Shown here piece after piece: positions 13,714 through 21,885 of a stretch of DNA of 24,139 nt. The notes beneath the pieces are model-generated. The model saw only the letters and a list, made by a program, of their open reading frames with translations, made no database searches and had not been told where the DNA came from. Origin of the DNA: JAAXVZ01 sp964392465 (GTDB lineage Archaea > Nanobdellota > Nanobdellia > Woesearchaeales > GW2011-AR15); assembly GCA_964392465.1 (NCBI GenBank), contig CAYMPC010000014.1, forward strand, positions 1 to 24,139, written 5' to 3'. The position numbers and the translations under genes were made by a program. The number at the start of each line of letters is the position of its first letter. Positions within the stretch are counted from its first letter, which is position 1.

Positions 13714-15243
13714 ATGTCAACAAAAGGTATTATTATTTCAGGTAAATTTGGAGAGATCTTAGCAAGGCAAAAATCAGGAGAAGATATTGAGCTTGGGGAG
13801 TTATTGATTGCTGATAGTAACAATTCAAAAATACTTCTGCAAGTTTATGATCTAATTTATGGCTCTCAGTTATCCCCTTCTAATCTGGAATTGATTTCAG
13901 GCATGAAGCTAGAAGAAGATACAGATATGTTTTTTATGGATGAAAAACTAAGAAGCTATAATTTAGCTATGCTGAAAAGTCTTATAACCATAACCTCGGA
14001 TAAATCACACTCTTCAAAATCATTGCCTAGTTTTTTTTCAGAGATAAGAGAAGTCAAAAAAGAAGATTTAACCTTTTTGACAAAGCCAAGTAACCCTTTA
14101 TTTATTGGAAAGTTAAGATCTGGCTCTAAAGTGTTGGATGTTGACATCTTTCTGCCAGGAGAAGAGGTTTTCAGTCATCATATTTTAATACCAGCTACAA
14201 CTGGAAGGGGAAAAAGTAATCTAACCTCTGTTATATTATGGGATCTTATAGATAAAGCTTATGTTGGTCTTTTGGTTTTAGATCCCCATGATGAATACTA
14301 TGGAAGAAATAAACTAGGATTAAAAGATCATCCGAAAAAGGATAGCCTTATTTATTATACTCCCTCTAATGTTCCCATAGGACAAAGAACACTTAAAATT
14401 AACCTAAAACAAATTACTCCAAACCATTTTGATGGTGCAACTGATTGGAGCCAAGCGCAAAGAGAGGCACTATCCGCATACTACAAAAGATTTAAGGAAG
14501 ACTGGATAGAAGCTGTTTTGCTTGATAAAGAAACTGGCTCTGAATTTATGGAAGGCACAATTGCTGTCTTAAAAAGAAGGCTATTATCTTTGCTTGACTT
14601 AGATTTAAAAGATAATAAGATTTATTGCAATGGTGTTTTTGATTTTGATAAAGGCCAGACAACTATCTCAGATATATGTGATAATCTTGAAAAAGGAAAA
14701 ATTGTCATTGTAGATACTTCCAGTTTTTCAGGCAGTGTGGAAATATTGATAGGTAGCTTAATCACAAGAGAAATATTCAACAGATATAAGTATTATAAAC
14801 ACAAAGGCTCTTTGAAAGAAAAAGCAGTTGTTTCTATTGTTTTGGAAGAAGCCCCAAGAGTATTAGGAAAAGAAGTGTTGGAGAAAGGACCTAATATATT
14901 TTCAACAATAGCAAGAGAGGGAAGAAAATTTAAAATTGGCTTAACAGCAATAACTCAGTTACCAAGTTTAATACCTAGAGAGATATTAGCAAACATGAAC
15001 ACAAAAATAATTTTAGGTGTTGAGATGCAACCTGAAAGACAAGCCATAATTGAATCTGCTTCCCAAGATTTAAGCAGTGATTCAAGGGCAATTGCCGCGT
15101 TAGATAAGGGAGAGGCTATTATAACAAGCAATTTCACAAGATTTGCTATACCTATAAAAATTCCACTTTTTGAGGAATATGCAAAAAATAAGATTAAAGA
15201 AGAGAAAAAAGACTTGAGTTTTGAAGGTATATCTCTTATTTAG
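13714..15243 (+). CDS. herA: HerA-family DNA translocase/helicase ATPase
   Basis: 509 aa. It has an N-terminal beta-barrel (HAS-barrel-like) region of ~130 residues, then a RecA-like FtsK/HerA core. The Walker A motif is PATTGRGKSN (about 159-168), Walker B is LLVLDPHDEYYG (about 184-195), the second acidic motif is IVLEEAPRVL (about 375), and the sensor/arginine region is REGRKFKIGLTAITQLPS. HerA forms hexamers that, with the NurA nuclease and Mre11-Rad50, resect DNA ends for recombination in archaea. NurA is not in this window. mre11 follows two genes downstream on the same strand, after the glycosidase-phosphatase fusion, each with its own TATA box. The start is set by the shared TATA 25 bp upstream. 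Confidence 0.9.
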   Translation: MSTKGIIISGKFGEILARQKSGEDIELGELLIADSNNSKILLQVYDLIYGSQLSPSNLELISGMKLEEDTDMFFMDEKLRSYNLAMLKSLITITSDKSHSSKSLPSFFSEIREVKKEDLTFLTKPSNPLFIGKLRSGSKVLDVDIFLPGEEVFSHHILIPATTGRGKSNLTSVILWDLIDKAYVGLLVLDPHDEYYGRNKLGLKDHPKKDSLIYYTPSNVPIGQRTLKINLKQITPNHFDGATDWSQAQREALSAYYKRFKEDWIEAVLLDKETGSEFMEGTIAVLKRRLLSLLDLDLKDNKIYCNGVFDFDKGQTTISDICDNLEKGKIVIVDTSSFSGSVEILIGSLITREIFNRYKYYKHKGSLKEKAVVSIVLEEAPRVLGKEVLEKGPNIFSTIAREGRKFKIGLTAITQLPSLIPREILANMNTKIILGVEMQPERQAIIESASQDLSSDSRAIAALDKGEAIITSNFTRFAIPIKIPLFEEYAKNKIKEEKKDLSFEGISLI

Positions 15244-15310
15244 ATAATAATAAATTAAGTCAAAAGTTAAAGCAATCTTGTTTTCTTTCATGTTTACTTG
15301 TTTCAAAATT

Positions 15311-15320
15311 ATTATATATG
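15311..15320 (+). promoter_or_regulatory. TATA box of the glycosidase-phosphatase fusion gene
   Basis: ATTATATATG is centred about 26 bp before the ATG at 15342. The 98-bp gap after herA holds this element and no ribosome site, consistent with an independent leaderless transcript. Confidence 0.55.
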
Positions 15321-15341
15321 AGTTCTCATTAAGTTTATTTA

Positions 15342-17024
15342 ATGAAGAAATCACAAGTCACAATTTTTGTTATATTGGGACTTTTAATTTTAGTTACACT
15401 TATTATCTTTTTTAATAAAAAGCCAGAAATGGAAGAAGATGATGCTCTTATCTCTTTTGATCAAGTAAAAAAAAATTTTGAAGAATATATTAATCAATGT
15501 GTAGAGATTGCCACTGATAATTCAATTAATAGATATGGCCTAGAATATATAGATGAGCAGGTAGAATATTACATAGAAAAGCATATATTCGAATGCATGG
15601 ATGATTTCAATGAATTTAAGAAGATGGGTTACACTATTGTTTCCTCTTCGCCAAATATTGAATTATTGATAGATGAAAAAAATGTTGAAACTACACTAAA
15701 CGTAAATATTACTTTTTCTAAGGGAAACAAAAAAGCAGAGTTTAGCAAATTTAGAGCCAAACTAATCTATCCTGAGGATTTTCAAGATCCAAATAAAGGC
15801 TTTGAATGGAAATTCAGAGGTATTTTATATAAATATGAAGAGACAGATATACCAAGGCCTCTGCATATATTCGTTGCAAAAGTTGATTTAGAAGATCCAA
15901 CATTAAGTTATTACGTTACTCCTAAACTAGCGCCTAATGTAATGATTACTTCTGATTTTTTAATTATGAATGGTCTTCAGTTTGCTGTAAATGGAGGTGG
16001 ATTTGATATACGTACAACAAATGAAGTAAACGGATATGCCGCTTATAATGGAATTGCATACTCCCTTCCAAATATTACCCCTGGAGAAACTATTTTTGTA
16101 ACTGAAAATAATGAAATTTTTTTAAGTGATTCAATCCCTGAAAGAATGAAGTATGCTATTACTGGATTTAATCATATGGTAGAAGGAGGAAAAATTCCTG
16201 AAAAATTTCTTAATAAAAATGACCCAAGACATAAAGTTGGATATGATAATCTAGAGCCCAGAACCTCAATAGGAAAAGATGAGAAAAACAACTGGCTTAT
16301 CATTTTTGTGATAGATGGAAGAGATCCTGGGATAAGCGAGGGCGTAGATTTAAAGGAACTTGGAGAACTTCATTTGACTTATGGTTCAACAACTGCATAT
16401 AATATGGATGGAGGAGGCTCTTCCACACTAGTAATGCAGGAAGGAACCAGCTTTAAAGTATATAATAATCCTTCTGACGGAGCAGAAAGGCCTGTTGCAA
16501 ATCATTTTGGGATTTTTGCTGAAAAAATAAATATTGCTTATAATAATCAACAAACAAATTTACCAAATGCAGATCCTCAAGACAGTAATATTAACTTATT
16601 CAGACATGTTACTAGCAATATTGCTGCAGGAGCCCAACCTTCTGAAGCAGGATATTTATGGCTAGCATCTCAAGGTTATAAAACAGTTATCGATGTTCAA
16701 GGAATTGATAATAGTGCTGCTGTAAATGCTGCTGGTATGAGATATATATATTTGCCATTTGATGGTTATCCTCCTAGTAATAGTTGGATTAATAACGTAC
16801 TTTCTGCTATGACTAACCAAGATTATTTACCTGCATATATTCATTGTCAGTATGGTGTTCATAGGACTGGTGTTGCAATAGCATTATATAGGGAAACAAA
16901 AGAGGGTGTTTGCTATAATGATGCTTATAATGAACTTATGAATTGGGCAAACAACTATTTCCCAGGAACTGATGAAGAAAAAAACTCTGTTTTTCAAAAA
17001 ATAGAATCTTATGCTAATTGCTAG
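15342..17024 (+). CDS. Membrane-anchored fusion: phosphodiester glycosidase (NAGPA/DUF2233) domain plus CX5R phosphatase domain
   Basis: 560 aa. Residues 1-24 are a pilin-like anchor (MKKSQVTIFVILGLLILVTL). Residues 30-130 form the two-cysteine-helix module shared with the 12809-13663 protein. About 160-400 is a phosphodiester glycosidase domain: NGGGFDIRTTN, GRDPGISEGVDLKELG, the signature NMDGGGSSTLV (355-364), and RPVANHFGIFAE. About 425-558 is a dual-specificity/tyrosine-phosphatase-like domain. It opens with AAGAQPSEAGYLWLASQG and has PFDGYPPSN with a possible general acid Asp474. The active-site loop is HCQYGVHRTG, with Cys502 and Arg508. In NAGPA the first domain type removes a sugar from a sugar-phosphodiester and leaves a phosphomonoester. 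A CX5R phosphatase could then remove that phosphate. Topology places both domains outside the cell. The substrate is unknown. Confidence 0.88.
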   Translation: MKKSQVTIFVILGLLILVTLIIFFNKKPEMEEDDALISFDQVKKNFEEYINQCVEIATDNSINRYGLEYIDEQVEYYIEKHIFECMDDFNEFKKMGYTIVSSSPNIELLIDEKNVETTLNVNITFSKGNKKAEFSKFRAKLIYPEDFQDPNKGFEWKFRGILYKYEETDIPRPLHIFVAKVDLEDPTLSYYVTPKLAPNVMITSDFLIMNGLQFAVNGGGFDIRTTNEVNGYAAYNGIAYSLPNITPGETIFVTENNEIFLSDSIPERMKYAITGFNHMVEGGKIPEKFLNKNDPRHKVGYDNLEPRTSIGKDEKNNWLIIFVIDGRDPGISEGVDLKELGELHLTYGSTTAYNMDGGGSSTLVMQEGTSFKVYNNPSDGAERPVANHFGIFAEKINIAYNNQQTNLPNADPQDSNINLFRHVTSNIAAGAQPSEAGYLWLASQGYKTVIDVQGIDNSAAVNAAGMRYIYLPFDGYPPSNSWINNVLSAMTNQDYLPAYIHCQYGVHRTGVAIALYRETKEGVCYNDAYNELMNWANNYFPGTDEEKNSVFQKIESYANC

Positions 17025-17047
17025 TTCATAGAATTTAATAAGATAGT

Positions 17048-17058
17048 TTTAAATATAA
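17048..17058 (+). promoter_or_regulatory. TATA box of mre11
   Basis: TTTAAATATAA is centred 25 bp before the ATG at 17078, with no ribosome site in between; probably a leaderless transcript. Confidence 0.55.
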
Positions 17059-17077
17059 TTTTCTTTTATTTTATTTA

Positions 17078-18292
17078 ATGAAATTTTCACATATGGCTGA
17101 CTGCCATATAGGAAGCTGGAGAGAAGAAAAATTAAAAGAGCTGAACACAGAAGCTTTTTTCAAATCTGTCGATATTTCAATAAATAAAGAAGTAGATTTT
17201 ATTCTTATTTCAGGAGATTTATTTAATACAGCTATTCCTGGAATTAATAATATAAAAGATGTTGTAAAAAAATTCAAAGAGTTGAAAGACAGGAATATTC
17301 CTGTTTATTTAATACCAGGAAGCCATGATTTTTCTCCCTCTGGAAAAACAATGCTGGATGTTCTGGAAGAAGCTGGACTATGCATAAATGTTGTAAAAGG
17401 AAGTGTGATAAATAAAAAATTGAGACTTAATTTTACAATAGATCAAAAAACCGGAGCAAAGATAACTGGTATGCTGGGAAAAAGGGGTATGCTTGAAAAG
17501 TCTTATTATGAAGAACTAGATATTGATTACTTAGAAAAAGAAGTGGGTTTCAAGATTTTTATGTTTCATACTTCCATTACAGAACTAAAACCAAAAAGCC
17601 TTGAAAAAATGGATTCCTCTCCTTTGTCCTTACTTCCTAAAGGATTTGACTATTATGCTGGTGGGCATGTTCATATAATTGAAAAAAAAGAATTTCCTGG
17701 CTATAAAAATGTTATATACCCTGGTCCTTTGTTTCCTAATAATTTTCATGAATTAGAAGAACTAAAAGGAGGGGGCTTTTATATTTATGATAATGGAGAG
17801 ATAACAAGAGAAAATGTAAATATAAAAAATATTTTTTATATTAATATAGAGGCAGACCATAAACTTCCAGAAACAATAACAAATGAAATTTTAGAGAAAA
17901 TAAAGAATAAAGAATTTTATAATACTTTGGTTCTTATGCGGATTTCTGGTGTTTTAGAGAGCGGCAAGATAACAGATATTGATTTTAAGAAGATATATGA
18001 TTTGATTTATGGTAAGTCTGCTTATTTTATAATGAGAAATACTTCTTCATTAACTACAAAAGAATTTGAAGAGATAAAGATAGAAACAGGATCTTCCGAA
18101 GATATTGAAGATAATATTATAAAAGAGCACCTGAACCAGATAAAAGTAAGCTCATGGGATAAAAATAAGGAAAAGGAGATGATTAAAAAGATGATGACTA
18201 TTTTAAGCAGCGAGAAAAAAGAAGGAGAGAAAGTTTATCAGTATGAAGCTAGGATAAAGGAAGAGTTAGAAAAATTATTAGAATTAATTTAA
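17078..18292 (+). CDS. mre11: Mre11-like DNA double-strand-break nuclease
   Basis: 404 aa. Calcineurin-like phosphoesterase motifs are in order: ADCHIG (Asp8, His10), SGDLFN (Asp47), PGSHDFSPSG (Ser82-His83-Asp84), FMFHTS and GGHVHI. These coordinate two Mn ions in Mre11/SbcD, which together with Rad50 processes DNA ends. The usual third-motif Asn is Ser here. A capping domain follows, then a helical C-terminus rich in Lys/Glu (about 365-404), where Rad50 contact is expected. Rad50 normally neighbours mre11 but is not in the window; the next gene is convergent and overlaps the 3' end by 4 bp. Its own TATA box is upstream. Confidence 0.9.
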   Translation: MKFSHMADCHIGSWREEKLKELNTEAFFKSVDISINKEVDFILISGDLFNTAIPGINNIKDVVKKFKELKDRNIPVYLIPGSHDFSPSGKTMLDVLEEAGLCINVVKGSVINKKLRLNFTIDQKTGAKITGMLGKRGMLEKSYYEELDIDYLEKEVGFKIFMFHTSITELKPKSLEKMDSSPLSLLPKGFDYYAGGHVHIIEKKEFPGYKNVIYPGPLFPNNFHELEELKGGGFYIYDNGEITRENVNIKNIFYINIEADHKLPETITNEILEKIKNKEFYNTLVLMRISGVLESGKITDIDFKKIYDLIYGKSAYFIMRNTSSLTTKEFEEIKIETGSSEDIEDNIIKEHLNQIKVSSWDKNKEKEMIKKMMTILSSEKKEGEKVYQYEARIKEELEKLLELI

Positions 18293-19188
18293 TTACAACC
18301 ATTTCTACTTGTAAATAGCCTCCTGATCATTTCTGCTTCTTTAATTACAGAAGAACTATATTTTTTTTCTATCCATTCTCTTCTTGGATTGAAATCATGA
18401 CCATATTCTGGTTTTATTGAAATATGTGCTTTTGCTAGGATATCCCAAAGAAGGTAGTCTATATCTACTACATTTAAAGTAGTGTTATCAAGTAATCTAT
18501 CAAATATTCCTCCTTCGCTCTTTAATTTTTTTATAGGGTAAATATAATTCTGTGCTGCTGGCCATGCATCTCTTGTCCAAAGTTGGTCTGTTTGATTAAA
18601 GGTTCTAGGTACAAAATGTGCATCTCTTCCAACCCTCCTTACCCATGCAACATCTTCTTGGCAGTCTACAAAAACTCTATAAGGGATTAACTCAAGAATT
18701 TGTCTACTTGTCTCTTGTTGATTAGCTAAAACTGTTTTTCTATATTTTCCGCTTGAATATTTCCCTTCTATTGGAATTCCAGAAGAAAATAATAAAAAAC
18801 TCTCTACTATTATAACTCTGTCTGCAACAATTGTTTCTGTTTCTCCTGGATACGTTCCTGTCAATTTATCATACTTCTTAATAGTTGTTTTTCCTTTTTC
18901 TTTTAGTTCTGTGATTGCACCTATTAATCTCTCATAATCAATTAGATTTGGATCATCCCAGTTTACTTTATCAATAGAATCTTTCTTAATTAAGCCTTGT
19001 ATATCATAAACCTCATCAATAGGTCTATAGAAGTTATCTAAATGAAGAACAGTAACATCTCTTACTCTTAAATCTGTAAACTCAATTAATGCTTCTCCAA
19101 GAAGCTCTGCTAAAGTTGATTTACCGCTGGAACTAATACCAGTCAAACCCACAATTAATCTATCAATGCTAATATAAATCCCCCACAT
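18289..19188 (-). CDS. Uridine kinase-like P-loop kinase
   Basis: 299 aa from ATG 19186-19188; a GTG one codon upstream is less likely. The P-loop is GLTGISSSGKST (about 14-25), the substrate-site motif LDNFYRP parallels DDFYRP of uridine kinases, and NWDDPNLIDYERL parallels the NxDxPxxxD segment. The Walker-B-like strand VIIVESFLLF has Ser where most uridine kinases have Gly. The LID-like region VRRVGRDAHFVPRTF supplies arginines. The family phosphorylates uridine/cytidine, but related enzymes use nicotinamide riboside or other substrates, so the substrate is open. The C-terminal ~50 residues (IKPEYGHDFNPRREWIEKKY) are an extension I do not recognise. A TATA box 24 bp upstream implies a leaderless message. 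Confidence 0.82.
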   Translation of the reverse strand: MWGIYISIDRLIVGLTGISSSGKSTLAELLGEALIEFTDLRVRDVTVLHLDNFYRPIDEVYDIQGLIKKDSIDKVNWDDPNLIDYERLIGAITELKEKGKTTIKKYDKLTGTYPGETETIVADRVIIVESFLLFSSGIPIEGKYSSGKYRKTVLANQQETSRQILELIPYRVFVDCQEDVAWVRRVGRDAHFVPRTFNQTDQLWTRDAWPAAQNYIYPIKKLKSEGGIFDRLLDNTTLNVVDIDYLLWDILAKAHISIKPEYGHDFNPRREWIEKKYSSSVIKEAEMIRRLFTSRNGCN

Positions 19189-19205
19189 CACAGAAAAACT
19201 TTTTT

Positions 19206-19217
19206 ATTATATTTAAA
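19206..19217 (-). promoter_or_regulatory. TATA box of the uridine kinase-like gene
   Basis: Minus-strand TTTAAATATAAT preceded by AGG, centred about 24 bp from the ATG at 19188, with no ribosome site between them. Confidence 0.5.
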
Positions 19218-19248
19218 CCTTACTAAATAACTAAATACTAAATAAAGT

Positions 19249-20439
19249 TTAAAGAGAATTAATATTATGTTTTATCTCTTTTAATATATCTTTGCTGTAT
19301 CTTTCCTCAATACTGCCCATTGCAAAGTTATCTCTGCCTCCTCCCTTGCCATTGAATTTAGTTAAAGCTTTTGTCAATATTTCAGGTATATTAAGTTTTA
19401 AGTCTAGTGAACATGATAATAATACTGTTGCTCTCCCCTCTGTTTTATTCACAAAGCATATTATTGTTTTTTCTTTCAAAAGAGATGTCATTTTGTCTGT
19501 CAGCTGCTTTTTCTCTGCTTCCTCAATTATATTGTAAATAAAATTTATTTCCTTTATTTTTTCTTGTGAATAATTATCTAAAAGCAGATAAGAAAATTTC
19601 CTGAATTTTTCTTTATATCTCTCTAACTCTTCTTGTAATTTTTTAACAGAACATAAAACAGTGCTTGGCTCTGTCTGCAATAAAGAAGCTGCTTCTCTTG
19701 TGATTTTTGATAAATCAAATAATTCTTTTTTCACGTTTGTCTTAAATCTTATTTCATAACCGCCTTTTGCTTGGTTGAATTTGGTTATTAAGATATTTCC
19801 AACAAATCCTGTTTTATCTGCATGTGTCCCTGTACATGCTGACCAATCAAAATCCTTTATTTCCAATATCCTTACTGTATCAGAGTGTATTCTTTCTGCT
19901 TTTATTCTTAATTTGTCCATCATAACTGCATCTGTTTTAGGGTGTTCTTTCTCAATTATCTCTCTATCCTCCTCAATTATTTTATTTGCAAGTTCCTCTG
20001 CTTTGAATATTTTTTCCCATGTTGCTTCTTTTGCAAATATAAAAAGAGAACTTTCTTCTTCTCCTAAATCGATTTTATTTAAAGTTATTTCACCAAGATT
20101 TATTTCAAGGCTTTTAAAAAGAATATGCTCTCCTGTGTGCATTTTTACTAATTTAATTCTTCTTTCTTTATTCAAGATTAAATCTGCTTTCTGACCTTCT
20201 TTTAATTCTCCATTTACTGCTTTTATCTTATGTATTATATTTTCATTTTCCTTAAAAACTTCAATTACTTCTCCTTCAAAAGTATTTGTTCGTATTATAC
20301 CTCTGTCGCATGGTTGGCCTCCTCCCCCTGGATAAAATATTGTGTCTTCTAATTCAACAAAAAGAAATTCTTCCTTAACTTCAAAAGTCTTTATATTAGA
20401 TTTTTCTTCAAATAAAAAGGAATTTTGAAATTTATGCAT
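19249..20439 (-). CDS. alaX: AlaX-L: trans-editing alanyl-tRNA hydrolase with DHHA1 domain
   Basis: 396 aa. It hydrolyses Ser- or Gly-tRNA(Ala) made by mistake by AlaRS. The N-terminal beta-barrel carries FYPGGGGQPCDRG. The editing zinc site is formed by HTGEH (about 101-105) and CTGTH (about 204-208), and a coiled linker follows (VKKLQEELERYKEKF). The C-terminal DHHA1 domain has GKGGGRDNFAMGS. This is the long AlaX form, a stand-alone copy of the AlaRS editing and C-terminal parts with no aminoacylation domain. It lies 39 bp downstream of gatB on the same strand, and a TATA-like TTTTTAAATCC in that gap may give it its own start. Confidence 0.93.
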   Translation of the reverse strand: MHKFQNSFLFEEKSNIKTFEVKEEFLFVELEDTIFYPGGGGQPCDRGIIRTNTFEGEVIEVFKENENIIHKIKAVNGELKEGQKADLILNKERRIKLVKMHTGEHILFKSLEINLGEITLNKIDLGEEESSLFIFAKEATWEKIFKAEELANKIIEEDREIIEKEHPKTDAVMMDKLRIKAERIHSDTVRILEIKDFDWSACTGTHADKTGFVGNILITKFNQAKGGYEIRFKTNVKKELFDLSKITREAASLLQTEPSTVLCSVKKLQEELERYKEKFRKFSYLLLDNYSQEKIKEINFIYNIIEEAEKKQLTDKMTSLLKEKTIICFVNKTEGRATVLLSCSLDLKLNIPEILTKALTKFNGKGGGRDNFAMGSIEERYSKDILKEIKHNINSL

Positions 20440-20478
20440 TTAAAAAAAGAAATAATTTGGATTTAAAAAACTATATTC

Positions 20479-21885
20479 TTAAATTTGTTTCTGAAGGATT
20501 TCTTTGACTTCTTTTGGCTCTGCTTTTCCTTTTGATTTTTTCATAACACTTCCTAAAAGAAAATTCAACGCTGCCTCTTTTCCTGATTTATAGTCCTCAA
20601 CTGCTTTTGGATTTTCATTTATTGCTTCTTTGCAATATTTTTCAATAAGAGAAAAATCTGAAACTGTTTCCATGTTTTGTTGTTTTATATACTTTTCAAC
20701 ATCAACATCTTCTACAATTAACTTTTCAATTATTCTCTGTCCTATTTTTTCTGTTATCTTGCTTTTCTCAATGAGCTGCAACATAATAATAAATTGATTT
20801 ATGTTTAGCTTCATTTCTGATAGTTCTATTTTATTGTAATTCAATACCCTTACTAATTCTCTTCTTATCCATTTCCCTGCCAATATTGGATTTATTTTCT
20901 TTATTGCTTTTTCAAATATATCAGTCAATAAAAATTCGTTTGCTATTGCGTTTGCATCTTCCTCTGATAAGTTATATTCTTTGACATATCTTTTTGATTT
21001 CTCGTATGGCATTTCAGGAAGAACAATGCTTTTTAAAAAAGAATTAGTGTCAATAGGAACAAGGTCAGGATCAAATATATAACCATAATCTTCCTCTGTC
21101 TCTTTTGTTCTTAATAAGCTTGTAATTCCTGTTTCTGAATTCCATGCTCTTGTTTCTTGAACTATTTTTATATTTTCTTCTACTGACTGCTTTTGTCTTT
21201 CTATTTCATATGATAATGCTCTTTCAATATCTTTGAATCCTGTTATGTTTTTTATTTCTGCTCTTATATAACCAGATTCTTTTATAGAAACATTTGCATC
21301 AGCCTTAATTATATTTTTAGATGGATTAAAAACTTTCAAGTATTGCAATATAGTAATAAGTGTTTTCATCAACTCACGTGCTTCTTCAGGACTGTATATT
21401 TCTGGTTCAGTAACTATTTCACATAAAGGATTTCCTGATCTGTTATAATCAACAAGAACATATGAAGCTTTATCTATACCTCCTGGATGTATTAAAGAAG
21501 CTGGATCCTCTTCAAGATGTACTCTCTTAATTTTTATTTTTCTATTACCTAAAATTAGATATCCTTTTTCTCCGATAGGAATTTCATATTGTGTTATTTG
21601 ATAATTTTTTGCCATATCTGGGTAAAAATAGGATTTTCTAGAAAAGATAACTTCATCTGCTATTTTGCAATTTAAGGCTTTTGCAATTGTTATTGCATAT
21701 TCAATTGCTTTTTTATTGACTACTGGCTTACTGCCTGGCATACCCAAACAAATCTCACAGGTTCTTGTGTTCGGTTTTTCTTCTTTATCCTTTCCCTGTG
21801 TAGGACAAGAGCAAAACAATTTAGTAGAAGTATTTAGTTCTGTATGGATTTCTAATCCTATTATGATATCTTTTGAAAACTTCAT
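20479..21885 (-). CDS. gatB: Asp-tRNA(Asn)/Glu-tRNA(Gln) amidotransferase subunit B
   Basis: 468 aa. GatB binds the mischarged tRNA, phosphorylates the aspartyl or glutamyl group and receives ammonia from GatA. Visible motifs are GLEIHTELNTSTKLFC, a Cys cluster (CSC and CEIC) for zinc, FSRKSYFYPDMAKNYQITQY and VDYNRSGNPLCEIVTEPE. The C-terminal YqeY-like tail carries KSGKEAALNFLLGSVMKKSK. Archaea usually use GatCAB for Asn and GatDE for Gln, so an Asn role is likely. Its ATG overlaps the TGA of the patatin gene (ATGA). No gatC is in the window. Confidence 0.96.
   Translation of the reverse strand: MKFSKDIIIGLEIHTELNTSTKLFCSCPTQGKDKEEKPNTRTCEICLGMPGSKPVVNKKAIEYAITIAKALNCKIADEVIFSRKSYFYPDMAKNYQITQYEIPIGEKGYLILGNRKIKIKRVHLEEDPASLIHPGGIDKASYVLVDYNRSGNPLCEIVTEPEIYSPEEARELMKTLITILQYLKVFNPSKNIIKADANVSIKESGYIRAEIKNITGFKDIERALSYEIERQKQSVEENIKIVQETRAWNSETGITSLLRTKETEEDYGYIFDPDLVPIDTNSFLKSIVLPEMPYEKSKRYVKEYNLSEEDANAIANEFLLTDIFEKAIKKINPILAGKWIRRELVRVLNYNKIELSEMKLNINQFIIMLQLIEKSKITEKIGQRIIEKLIVEDVDVEKYIKQQNMETVSDFSLIEKYCKEAINENPKAVEDYKSGKEAALNFLLGSVMKKSKGKAEPKEVKEILQKQI

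Noticed and set aside
13664..13723. N-terminal extension of the 12809-13663 gene to an ATG at 13723
   Set aside because: It would overlap the start of herA by 10 bp, run through the TATA box, and place 20 residues before a typical MRKGQITFF membrane-signal start.
15244..15341. Possible small RNA between herA and the fusion gene
   Set aside because: The 98 bp hold the TATA box of the next gene, and I could see no stable stem or T-run-bounded unit.
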